Positions 1-7,996 of a stretch of 64,000 nt of DNA are shown one piece after another. Source of the stretch: Schlegelella_A sp965246805 (lineage in GTDB: Bacteria > Pseudomonadota > Gammaproteobacteria > Burkholderiales > Burkholderiaceae_C); NCBI GenBank assembly GCA_965246805.1, contig CBDFFO010000003.1, forward strand, positions 648,346 through 712,345, given 5' to 3'. The first letter of the stretch is position 1. The number at the start of each line of letters is the position of its first letter. Position numbers and translations under genes: made by a program. The notes under the pieces are model-generated. The model saw only the letters and a list, made by a program, of their open reading frames with translations, ran no database searches and was not told the DNA's origin.

Positions 1-1
1 A

Positions 2-1480
2 ACACAGGTCAGCAAACTGAAATCGGCCCTCGGCGACACCTTGAGCGCCGCCGGTGTCGGCAGTGCCGATTTCGCGACCAGCCCCTTCAGCGCCGACCGC
101 ACCGGCATGGACAAGGTGCTCGACGCGGTGAAGATCAGCACCGGCACCGACGGCGGCACCGCGAAGACCTTCGTGCAGGTCGAAGGCAAGATCGGCTCGG
201 GCAACGCCTACCTCGACAAGGACGCCGGCTCGGGCACGCTCAGCGCGGGCACCGGCCTCGACGTCGACCTGCGCGGCATCAGCCACGTCTTCAACGACGG
301 CCTGAGCCACGCCATCTCGGCGACCGACGAGGCCACCTGCGTCTCGCGCATGACGAGCGCCGACATCTTCGACAACGCCTTCATCCTCAACATGGGCGAA
401 GGCGTGGTGGTCGACAAGGCCCACGGCCCGGCGATGATCTGCGGCTTCGCCGCGATGCAGGGCCTGCTCGGCGGCGTGTTCGCGAACCCGGTGCTGAAGG
501 ACTGCGATTTCACCACCGACCCGGCCAACAAGGTCTGCGTCGCCGGCTTCAACATCGTGCGCGGCGAGAACGTGTTCGAAGGCGCCGAGCTCGCGGTGGT
601 GCTGCGCACGGTCGGCAGCACCACGGCCGCGTGGAAACTGCTCGGCCGCGAGTCACCGTACGACATTCACGTGGGCGCCGCGGTGCAGCGCTCGGTGCGT
701 GTCGACGTGCCGGCCGACGACGCCCGAGCCGCGCCCGACTTCACGCGTGCACTGCAGTTCGACATCACCGGCAGCGACGGCAGCAACCCGATCGCGATCC
801 GCAAGGCCAAGGTCTACCAGCACACGCTCGACGGCACCGGCTGGGAGCCGAACCCGATGGTCACGCTCTCGCTCTCCGATGCGTGCATCTCGGCGCTGCG
901 AACCCACGAGACCGCGCGCCTCACGATCGACATCGGCAACAACCCGCCGTGCGGCTCGAGCTGGCTTGCGCTCGGCTATCAGTCGGACCCGAACGCCGCG
1001 GCCCTCGGCGACGCGCTGATCGACAACTTCTACAAGCGCGGCCGCAAGGTGCGGATCGATCTGTTCACCAACCTCGGCGGCACCGGCACGCCGGTGGCCT
1101 CGCTGGTGCGCCGGGTCGAAGGCGTGCCGCCGAAGGCCGCCGCGCTGGCTTCGTTCTCGTGGTTGCAGCTCGATGCCCCCACGCGCGCCGCGCTGGCGGG
1201 TTTCGACGGCTCGACCGGCAGCTTCACGGCCAGCTGGGTCGCGAACCCGAACGTGTCGGCCAACGACATCACGTTCTGCCTCGCCGGCGACTGCCAGGGC
1301 GCTTCGCTCGGCGGCAAGACCGATGTCGTGCTCGGCCATCGGAGCCAGCAGATCACGCTCGACCGCCGGCCGGCCAACGCCGCGGCGTTCAAGCAGATCA
1401 GCCTGTACGGCCGTGACCACGACCAGGTCGGCGTGTCGAACAATTACTACAGCTGCGGCGGCGCGGCGAGCTGCTACTGA
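2..1480 (+). CDS. Unknown exported protein, 5' end outside the window
   Basis: The frame is open from base 2 to the stop at 1480, so the gene begins left of the window; about 492 residues are visible. An internal TTG at 41 could act as a start but nothing supports it. The protein is rich in Gly, Ala, Asp and Thr, has scattered Cys residues and ends in a Cys/Tyr-rich tail (SCGGAASCY). This resembles a disulfide-containing extracytoplasmic protein, but the N-terminus that would carry a signal peptide is missing. I recognise no catalytic motif or family. A strong hairpin follows the stop, suggesting the end of a transcript. GC-rich third positions over the whole frame support real coding; function is unknown. 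Confidence 0.7.
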   Translation, partial: TQVSKLKSALGDTLSAAGVGSADFATSPFSADRTGMDKVLDAVKISTGTDGGTAKTFVQVEGKIGSGNAYLDKDAGSGTLSAGTGLDVDLRGISHVFNDGLSHAISATDEATCVSRMTSADIFDNAFILNMGEGVVVDKAHGPAMICGFAAMQGLLGGVFANPVLKDCDFTTDPANKVCVAGFNIVRGENVFEGAELAVVLRTVGSTTAAWKLLGRESPYDIHVGAAVQRSVRVDVPADDARAAPDFTRALQFDITGSDGSNPIAIRKAKVYQHTLDGTGWEPNPMVTLSLSDACISALRTHETARLTIDIGNNPPCGSSWLALGYQSDPNAAALGDALIDNFYKRGRKVRIDLFTNLGGTGTPVASLVRRVEGVPPKAAALASFSWLQLDAPTRAALAGFDGSTGSFTASWVANPNVSANDITFCLAGDCQGASLGGKTDVVLGHRSQQITLDRRPANAAAFKQISLYGRDHDQVGVSNNYYSCGGAASCY

Positions 1481-1513
1481 GCGCGCGCGGTTTCGGTTGA
1501 TCGTGTGACGAAA

Positions 1514-1539
1514 GCCGTCGAGGTTCGAGCCTCGACGGC
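1514..1539 (+). terminator. Putative terminator hairpin
   Basis: Perfect 10-bp inverted repeat GCCGTCGAGG / CCTCGACGGC around a 6-nt loop (TTCGAG), about 33 bases after the stop of the preceding gene. The following bases (CTTCTGCTTTCG) are T-enriched but not a clean U-tract. It lies between convergent genes, so it could terminate either strand. Confidence 0.55.
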
Positions 1540-1598
1540 CTTCTGCTTTCGTCTGCACCGACCGCGCGCTTTTCGGAATGTTCAAGCCCCGTGGCCGG

Positions 1599-3263
1599 TC
1601 AGGCGCGAGCCGCTTGCGCTGCCGCGCGGCAGCCGTGATACAGCGCCTCTTCGAACACCGAGTACGCCGACAGATCGCTGTGCGCGTAATGAACGCGGCG
1701 TTGCGGCTCGGCGAGCGCGCGCAACGCCGCGCTGCTGCGCTGGCCGGGCGACGGCACCGCCATCGCGTGGCCGTAGCGCATCAGATCGATGCGGCGCAGC
1801 TTGCCGCGCAAGTCGCGGTGCGCGACCGACAGGTCGTCGATCACGCTCGTGGCCCAGTGCTGCCACGGCTCGCCGAGCAAGCGCTGGCGGGCCGCGCGTG
1901 ACTGCGCCGCGTTGTCGCCGCCGAGCGCCCAGTAGGCGGTGAGCACGGTCGGGCCGGCGTGTGGCAAGGTCGATTGGTGCATGGCGTCGACGTAGCCGAG
2001 CGCGTCGCTTTGATAGATGACGTTGTCCCACGAAGGCGGCGCGCCGGGCACGTCGGCGAGCGGCGCGTCGATGTGCAGGTTCGCGACGAGCCACGGCACG
2101 TGGCTCTGTCGGGCCGCCGCTTCCGCCAACGCGGCCGGCGGGGCTGCGATCAAGCGCGCCGCGATGAAGAGCGGCACGGCGAGCACGACTTGCGGTGCGG
2201 TCCAGCGCTCGATGCGACGCTCGGCCGCGTTCCACAGGTCGACGCCGACCTCGTGCCTCGATTCCTCGACGCGCAGCGCGACCAGGCCGGTGTGCAGCCG
2301 CGCACCGAGCGGCGCGGCCATGCGCGCACTGAGGTGGCCATTGCCTTCGGGCCAGGTGAGCAAGGCGTCATGGGTGTCGTCTCCGGGATCGCCACGCATG
2401 CTGCCGTTATCGAGCGGTGCGCGAAAGCCGTGACGGCTCGCGAAGTAGTGCAGGCCGGCCCATGCCGAGACCTGGCCCGAGCCGGCGCCATAGTCGTCCC
2501 GGCAGCAGTAGTCGAGGTACCAGCGCAACGCGGGCGCGACCAGCCCTTGCGCATCGAGCCACGCGCTGAAGGTGGAGCGATCGAGCGCGTCGAGCGCATC
2601 GGTGCCGGCGGCGCGCGCGGTCGGCATCGTGAACGCGGCGTAACCCTGCCACTTCTCGACCGCGCGTTCGAAGCGGCGGTATTGCGCCCGCGTGTCGGCA
2701 CGTTCGGCCGCGGGCAATGCATCGAGCGGCGGCAGGAGGCCGTCGCGCCAATGGCCATCGATGAAAAGCCGCTCTTGCGGGCTCGCGCAGAGATCGCGCT
2801 CGTCGTACACCGCGCGACCGTGCTCGAGGCGACGCAGGCCGAGCGATTCGAGCAGCTCGATGACCTCGTGCGCGTCGTCACCCGGCACCGGAAGGTAGTG
2901 CGCACCGAGCGGGCAGCCGATGCCGGCGATCGAGTGGCCACGCGCGTTGCCCCCCGCCGCGTCTTCGAGATCGAACACGTGCACATCGTCGATGCCGCGT
3001 TGCGCGAGCGTTCGGGCCGCGCCGAGCCCGGCGATGCCGGCGCCGACGACGATGACGCCGCAGCGATGCGCGGAAGCGGCCGTCGGCCACGCACCCGACT
3101 TCGAGGCGATGCCGAGCTCGCGCAGGCGATGTCCTCGTTCGGCGTTCGCGCCGACCCAGCCGCCCTGCAGTGCCGGGTCGGGCGCCGGGCCGCAACCCGC
3201 GAGCGGCGCGAAGGCGGCCGCCGCGAGCAGGCGGCGGCGCGTCGGGTTCGAGAGGTCACGCAC
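1599..3263 (-). CDS. Tat-exported lipoprotein FAD-dependent amine-oxidase-like protein
   Basis: 554 residues. The N-terminus has a twin-arginine-like stretch (NPTRRRLLAAAAF) followed by a lipobox-like LAGC, suggesting folded export and lipid anchoring. A dinucleotide-binding motif GVIVVGAGIAGLGAARTL lies near residues 68-85, followed by the FAD-family GG motif (DLEDAAGGNARG). The rest fits the flavin amine-oxidase fold. It lies 59 bp downstream of the aminopropyltransferase-like gene on the same strand, so an operon is likely and a polyamine or other amine substrate is a reasonable inference. The actual substrate is unknown. Confidence 0.8.
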   Translation of the reverse strand: MRDLSNPTRRRLLAAAAFAPLAGCGPAPDPALQGGWVGANAERGHRLRELGIASKSGAWPTAASAHRCGVIVVGAGIAGLGAARTLAQRGIDDVHVFDLEDAAGGNARGHSIAGIGCPLGAHYLPVPGDDAHEVIELLESLGLRRLEHGRAVYDERDLCASPQERLFIDGHWRDGLLPPLDALPAAERADTRAQYRRFERAVEKWQGYAAFTMPTARAAGTDALDALDRSTFSAWLDAQGLVAPALRWYLDYCCRDDYGAGSGQVSAWAGLHYFASRHGFRAPLDNGSMRGDPGDDTHDALLTWPEGNGHLSARMAAPLGARLHTGLVALRVEESRHEVGVDLWNAAERRIERWTAPQVVLAVPLFIAARLIAAPPAALAEAAARQSHVPWLVANLHIDAPLADVPGAPPSWDNVIYQSDALGYVDAMHQSTLPHAGPTVLTAYWALGGDNAAQSRAARQRLLGEPWQHWATSVIDDLSVAHRDLRGKLRRIDLMRYGHAMAVPSPGQRSSAALRALAEPQRRVHYAHSDLSAYSVFEEALYHGCRAAAQAARA

Positions 3264-3322
3264 GTTCAGGTCGCGTCATCGCGCGCCCCACAGGGCTCGA
3301 CGCGGCAGCGACGAAGCCCCGC

Positions 3323-4906
3323 TCATGGGTGGACCTGTCCCCACTCTTCTTCATACGTCTGCACCAGCACCTGGTTCGACAAGCGGTTCACGGGAGCCGG
3401 CACGCGCGCCATGTCGAGCGGGAAATTGAACAGCGGCGCGAGGCCGTCGATGCTCAGGAAGCGCAGGCCCATAGGCAGCGCGGTCGGCATCCGGAACGGT
3501 CGATGGCTCGCGATCACGAAGCCCCATTCGCCGAAGCTCGGCACGTGCACGTGGTACGGCGTGGTAGCGAGACCGGCCGCTTCGATGGTTCTCGCGATGG
3601 TCCAGAAGCTCTTGCGCGCAATGAGCGGCGACGTGGTCTGCACCACCGCGTAGCCGCTCGCGTTCAGGTGTTGCGCGACGAGCGCGTAGAACGTCAACGT
3701 GTAGAGCTTGCCGATCGAGAAATTGGTCGGGTCTGGGAAGTCGATGACGATCACGTCGAACAGATCGGTGTGTTGTTCGAGCCAGCCGAACGCGTCGGCG
3801 TTGACGGTCTCGAGCTTGGGCGAATGCAGCGAGTCGGCATTTAATTGGCGCAGCAGCGGGTACTCGGCGAACAGATGCGTCATGTGCGGGTCGAGCTCGA
3901 CCAGCGTGACGCGCTCGACGCCCGCGTACTTCAAAATCTCGCGCACCGCCATGCCGTCGCCACCGCCCAGCACCAGCACGCGCTTCGGCGCGCCGTGAGC
4001 GGCCATCGCCGGGTGCACCAGCGCCTCGTGATAGCGGTACTCGTCACGCGAGTGGAATTGCAGGTTGCCGTTCAGGAAAAGGCGCACGCCGGCGTTGCTC
4101 GCGGTGACGACGACGCGCTGGTACGGGCTCGATTCGCTGAAGATGACGTGATCGGCATAGAGCCGGTCCTCGGCCCAGGTGGTGACGCGATCGGCGCCGG
4201 CGAGCGCGGCGACGAGCGCCGCCACCACCGCGACGCAAGCGGCCGTGTGCGCGGCCATCGCACGGATCTCGCCGCGAAAGAGCCAGAGCGCCCACGCCGC
4301 GACCGCGGCGTTCATCAAGCCGAACACCGCACCGGTGCGGATGAGGCCCAGCTGCGGCACCAGCAGCAACGGGAACGCGATCGCGACCGCGAGGGCGCCG
4401 AGGTAGTCGAACGTCAACACCTGCGAGACCAGCACCTTGAGGCCGCCCGACGCACCGCGGCCGAACTGGCGCTTCAGGATTCGCATGACGAGCGGGATCT
4501 CGAGGCCGACGAGGATGCCGATCACCAGCACGAGCGCGTAGAGCGCGAACCGGAACGACGGTGTCGCGGCCGATTGCAGCGCGAAGAGCGCCGCCGGCAT
4601 CAACCCCCCGACCAGCCCGACCAGCAATTCGATACGCAGGAAGTGCGCGACCAACTGGCGTTCGAAGTAACGCGAGAGCCACGAGCCGACGCCCATCGCG
4701 AACAGGTAGGCGCCGATCACGGTCGAGAACTGCAGGATCGAATCGCCGAGCAGGTAACTCGCGAGCGTGCCAGCGGCCAGTTCGTAGACCAGGCCGCACG
4801 CCGCAACCACGAACACCGATGCGAGCAACGCGAGTTCGGCGTGACCGACGGGACGTTCGTGGGTTGTCTGCATCACGGGCGCTCGATCGTAGTGCCGTCG
4901 CGACAC
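3323..4906 (-). CDS. speE: Membrane-anchored spermidine-synthase-like aminopropyltransferase
   Basis: 527 residues; an internal ATG at 4873 (MQTTHERPV) would give 516. The N-terminal half has about seven hydrophobic helices, and the C-terminal half is a Rossmann methyltransferase-like domain with VLVLGGGDGMAVREILKY (nucleotide loop), VTLVELDP (acidic residue after beta-2) and VIVIDFPDP (the spermidine-synthase active-site region). Soluble SpeE lacks the helices, so this is the long membrane-fused class. Family knowledge links this class with SPFH, DUF4178 and DUF350 genes, which occur at 13228-16348 on the same strand beyond the pilus operon. Transfer of an aminopropyl group from decarboxylated SAM is inferred; the acceptor is unknown. 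Confidence 0.85.
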   Translation of the reverse strand: MSRRHYDRAPVMQTTHERPVGHAELALLASVFVVAACGLVYELAAGTLASYLLGDSILQFSTVIGAYLFAMGVGSWLSRYFERQLVAHFLRIELLVGLVGGLMPAALFALQSAATPSFRFALYALVLVIGILVGLEIPLVMRILKRQFGRGASGGLKVLVSQVLTFDYLGALAVAIAFPLLLVPQLGLIRTGAVFGLMNAAVAAWALWLFRGEIRAMAAHTAACVAVVAALVAALAGADRVTTWAEDRLYADHVIFSESSPYQRVVVTASNAGVRLFLNGNLQFHSRDEYRYHEALVHPAMAAHGAPKRVLVLGGGDGMAVREILKYAGVERVTLVELDPHMTHLFAEYPLLRQLNADSLHSPKLETVNADAFGWLEQHTDLFDVIVIDFPDPTNFSIGKLYTLTFYALVAQHLNASGYAVVQTTSPLIARKSFWTIARTIEAAGLATTPYHVHVPSFGEWGFVIASHRPFRMPTALPMGLRFLSIDGLAPLFNFPLDMARVPAPVNRLSNQVLVQTYEEEWGQVHP

Positions 4907-5019
4907 CCGCCCGTGCGAATGCCGATTTCGACACGAACGGCCGGCGCCGAATGCTCGGGAGGGCGCCCCAGAATCGGCCGCAAAGCCCTGCCTTGCGCGG
5001 CGGTGACTCGGCCCCCGGG

Positions 5020-5425
5020 CGAGTCGACGACTCGGCCGTCGTGCGGCTCAAGCTGCACCGCTTGGTCGGAACGGCCGGTTATCGCGCCGAAACGGCGGGC
5101 AACAGCGTTGAAGCGCTCGAGGCACTCGGCGCGGCGTTATTCTCGGTGCTCATCACCGTCTTCGAGATGCTCGAGATGAGCGGCTTCGAATGGATTGCCA
5201 GCGCGAACGGCACCTTTGGAGACCGAAGACCTGCCAATCATCGCGATCACCGGCCACGATCACCGGCCACGGCGAAATGCTGTCGCGCGTGCATCAGTAC
5301 GCAGGGCTCTACGGCCTCTTCAGATAGCCGTGGGACGACCGCGAGATGTTGCGGCACATCGTTCTGGCCCTGCTGCGGCGCGAAGTGAGCTCGTTCGCGA
5401 GCAAAGCGAGGGCATCGGTGCCGAT
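5020..5425 (+). pseudogene. Decayed response-regulator receiver domain
   Basis: Pieces of a CheY-like receiver can be read in order across three frames. VDDSAVVRLKLHRLVGTAGY starts at 5023 (acidic pocket). A segment ending FEMLEMSGFEW follows, in which the phospho-acceptor Asp position is Val (GTC at 5158). LPIIAITGH (beta-4) is in the next frame near 5231. GLYGLFR-stop-PWDDREMLRHIVLALL is in the third frame, and the TAG at 5325 stands exactly where receivers have the invariant Lys of KP, an AAG to TAG change. Loss of both phosphotransfer residues plus frameshifts shows a dead gene. KPWDD is typical of receivers linked to signalling output domains; no output domain is seen. Confidence 0.75.
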
Positions 5426-5653
5426 GCCGCTCTGACGTGAAGGGGTTCGACGCGGCTTTGATGGCGCGACGCGTTGAGCGCCGATGTCGGCATCTCGGTC
5501 GCGCTGGATGGCGCACTCGTCACGAGGTGTGCATTGCGTCATCCCGCTGGCGCCCGGATCTGACGAACGGCGGCCCTGTCTCGATGGTCGGCAGCGCTCT
5601 TGCGAGGGTGGCCACCCACAATCGGTTCCGTGATCAATCCCAAGTCGCCCGCC

Positions 5654-6184
5654 ATGCAGCAACGAGTTCGCACTGCCCGTGGTTTCACCCTCATCGAGGT
5701 GATGGTGGCGTTGATCGTGTTGGTGCTGGGCGTGCTGGGCGCTGCGGGAATGACGCTCACGGCGTTGCGGGACACCAAGCAGTCGAGTACCCGCTCGCAA
5801 GCAGTTGCGCTGGCTTACGAGTTTGCCGACTTGATGCGCGCGAATCCGGGCAATGAGGCGATCTTCACCGGCGCGGTGCCGACAACCCCCGTCCTCGCGT
5901 GCTACTCAAGTGCCGGGTGTAACCGTACCGAAATGGCGCAGAACGAATTTCGCGAATGGAATCGCAAGGTGACTGCCCCTGTCTCGGGCTTGCCCGGCGG
6001 CAATTTTGTCATCTGCCACGACGCCACCAACCTTGGCGTGATGGGCACGGCCGCATCGTGCGACAACTCAGCATCGTCCCCGCTGGTGGTGAAGATGAGC
6101 TGGGATGAGAAACAGAACGACGGCACTTTCTTGCCGACGACACCGAGCTCGCCACCCCGCCTGGTGATGCCCATCCAACCTTGA
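5654..6184 (+). CDS. pilV: Type IV pilus minor pilin PilV
   Basis: 176 residues from the ATG at 5654, chosen because it leaves a short charged leader (MQQRVRTARG) before the class III cleavage site G|FTLIEVMVALIVLVLGVLG, with Glu at mature position 5. The open frame extends upstream to 5600 but that would give an over-long leader. Cys pairs in the C-terminal half (CYSSAGC, CHD, CDN) fit a minor-pilin disulfide. Minor pilins prime pilus assembly at the inner membrane together with PilW, PilX, PilY1 and PilE, all downstream here. It is the first gene of this six-gene operon. Confidence 0.9.
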   Translation: MQQRVRTARGFTLIEVMVALIVLVLGVLGAAGMTLTALRDTKQSSTRSQAVALAYEFADLMRANPGNEAIFTGAVPTTPVLACYSSAGCNRTEMAQNEFREWNRKVTAPVSGLPGGNFVICHDATNLGVMGTAASCDNSASSPLVVKMSWDEKQNDGTFLPTTPSSPPRLVMPIQP

Positions 6185-6227
6185 CAAGGTCGACCCGAGC
6201 CACCCAACCCAGCCACACACAGCCAAG

Positions 6228-7244
6228 ATGTTCTCGCTTGCCCTTGCCCCTGCTTCGCGCCAACGCGGCGTCACGCTCGTCGAACTGATGATTGCATTGG
6301 TGCTGGCGGCGCTTGTCGTGCTGGCCGCCACTGCGATGGTCGTGACCTCGCGAACGAGCTACCGCACGCAGGACGAAACCACGCGTTTGGCGGAATCGTC
6401 GCGCTTCGCGCTCGATCTGGTGAACCGCATGGTCCGTCTCACGGGCTACACCAACTTCGGCGACGACCAGAGCATTCCCCCGTTTTATGCGGGCGACCCG
6501 GCCTGGCTGATTGGGGCGCCAGCCTACGACTCGTATGCGATGAATGGTCCTGACCTGGTGGGAGCCGCCAACTCGAAACCAGGTGGCACGGCGGGCTACA
6601 ACCGCAGCGACTCGCTCACGTTGCGCTACTTCGGCGCGAACAACGTGGGAGATCCGGACTTCGGCGCCATCGTCGACTGCGCCGGCGATTCGGTGCCGGA
6701 ACCGGTGGGAGCGCCGGCAGGCAGCTTGGCCGACGTCAACCGCAAGGGCCGCGCCTACAACGTGCTGTATGTCGACCTCGACAGCGACGGTGAGCCCGCG
6801 CTGATGTGCCAACGGCAGAAATTCGATCCGGCAGGCGTGCCCATCGCCCTGCTGGAGACGAAAACACTGATTCGCGGCGTTGAGGAATTCCGCGTGTTGT
6901 ACGGCGAGGCGCAGTACAGCGGCCCCGATCCCGATGCAGACCCGCTTGCCACGATTTCCTACCGCACCGGCGTCGGCGGCACGCAGCCCGTCACCAACTG
7001 GGACAACGTCGTGTCGGTAAAAGTCGCGTTGCTGTTGCGCAGCGCCCCTGGGGCGAGACCAGACTTTGACGCCAGCGCCTACGACCTGTTCGGCGCCACT
7101 TACGCCTCGTTCGATCCCACCACCCGCTTTTCACCGGCAAGCATGACGCCGCTCTCCGAACGCACGCGCTCGCGGCGCATCGTGCAAACGACAGTCGCCC
7201 TCCGCAATCGGTTGTCGGCTTGGCCATCGCTCAACGTCAATTGA
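6228..7244 (+). CDS. pilW: Type IV pilus minor pilin PilW
   Basis: 338 residues. The prepilin signal is MFSLALAPASRQRG|VTLVELMIALVLAALVVLAATAM, with Glu at mature position 5. The segment SSRFALDLVNRMVRLTGYTNFG after the hydrophobic helix is characteristic of PilW. The large C-terminal region is the variable globular domain. It lies 43 bp after pilV and 8 bp before the chosen pilX start. Role: part of the minor-pilin priming complex that carries PilY1 to the pilus tip. Confidence 0.9.
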   Translation: MFSLALAPASRQRGVTLVELMIALVLAALVVLAATAMVVTSRTSYRTQDETTRLAESSRFALDLVNRMVRLTGYTNFGDDQSIPPFYAGDPAWLIGAPAYDSYAMNGPDLVGAANSKPGGTAGYNRSDSLTLRYFGANNVGDPDFGAIVDCAGDSVPEPVGAPAGSLADVNRKGRAYNVLYVDLDSDGEPALMCQRQKFDPAGVPIALLETKTLIRGVEEFRVLYGEAQYSGPDPDADPLATISYRTGVGGTQPVTNWDNVVSVKVALLLRSAPGARPDFDASAYDLFGATYASFDPTTRFSPASMTPLSERTRSRRIVQTTVALRNRLSAWPSLNVN

Positions 7245-7252
7245 CCGCTGCC

Positions 7253-7993
7253 ATGACCTCCTCTTCTGCCCCGGCCGTCGATACTTGCAAATTGGCGCGT
7301 CTGCCGGTCGCGTGCCATCGCCGGACGTCGCATGTCGCTCGCCGCGGGGCGCAACGCGGTTTTTCGCTGATCGTCGCGTTGCTGATGTTGATCGTCATCA
7401 TCATCCTCGGCGTCGGCGCGTCGCAGATGTCGATCAACGAAGAGCGTGGCGCGCGCAGCGACCGCGACAAGCAGATCGCCTTTCAGGCCGCCGAGGCGGC
7501 GCTGAGAGATGCAGAGTACGAGATCCTCAACCCGGCAGCCGCGCCGTGCGAGGTTAATACGGAGCGTGGCCGCGGTCGCCTCGGCACCTCCACCTGCTTC
7601 AACCAGACCAACTTGCTCGGCTACGTGCCAAATTGCTCGCCAATGCCGAACGCGGGCTTGTGCGACTACAACTCGGCCTCGCCGGCCTGGGTCGACTCGT
7701 CGCCAAGCCACATCGATTTCTACCAAGACGCCATGGGTGGGCCCAACCCCCGCACGGTGCCATTCGGGTACTACACGACGCGGACTTATGGCTCGCAGAG
7801 CTCTGCGTCGATCGGCACCAATCGACCCCTCTCGCGTTATCCGCCGCGCTACATCATCGAATGGGTCCCGAAGAACACCACACTCGATTCGGTGGGCGCG
7901 ACCGCCCACATGTTCCGAATCACTGCCATGGGCTTTGGCGCCAACGCCAACACCCAGGTCGTGTTGCAAACCGTCGTGAGTACGAAGGACTGA
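7253..7993 (+). CDS. pilX: Type IV pilus assembly protein PilX
   Basis: 246 residues from the ATG at 7253. A TTG at 7220 would overlap pilW and lengthen an already long leader. The prepilin site is ARRGAQRG|FSLIVALLMLIVIIILGVGASQM; mature position 5 is not Glu, as is usual for PilX and in contrast to the other minor pilins here. The conserved EERGARSDRDKQIAFQAAEAALRDAE helix follows. pilY1 starts 3 bp after the stop, and its Shine-Dalgarno (AGGA) lies inside the end of pilX, which implies coupled translation. Confidence 0.88.
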   Translation: MTSSSAPAVDTCKLARLPVACHRRTSHVARRGAQRGFSLIVALLMLIVIIILGVGASQMSINEERGARSDRDKQIAFQAAEAALRDAEYEILNPAAAPCEVNTERGRGRLGTSTCFNQTNLLGYVPNCSPMPNAGLCDYNSASPAWVDSSPSHIDFYQDAMGGPNPRTVPFGYYTTRTYGSQSSASIGTNRPLSRYPPRYIIEWVPKNTTLDSVGATAHMFRITAMGFGANANTQVVLQTVVSTKD

Positions 7994-7996
7994 GTC

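Noticed and set aside
1514..1540. tRNA T-arm-like sequence (GGTTCGAGCC)
   Set aside because: The sequence is a simple perfect hairpin with a 6-nt loop and there is no acceptor, D-arm or anticodon arm upstream; it lies just after a stop codon and is better read as a terminator.
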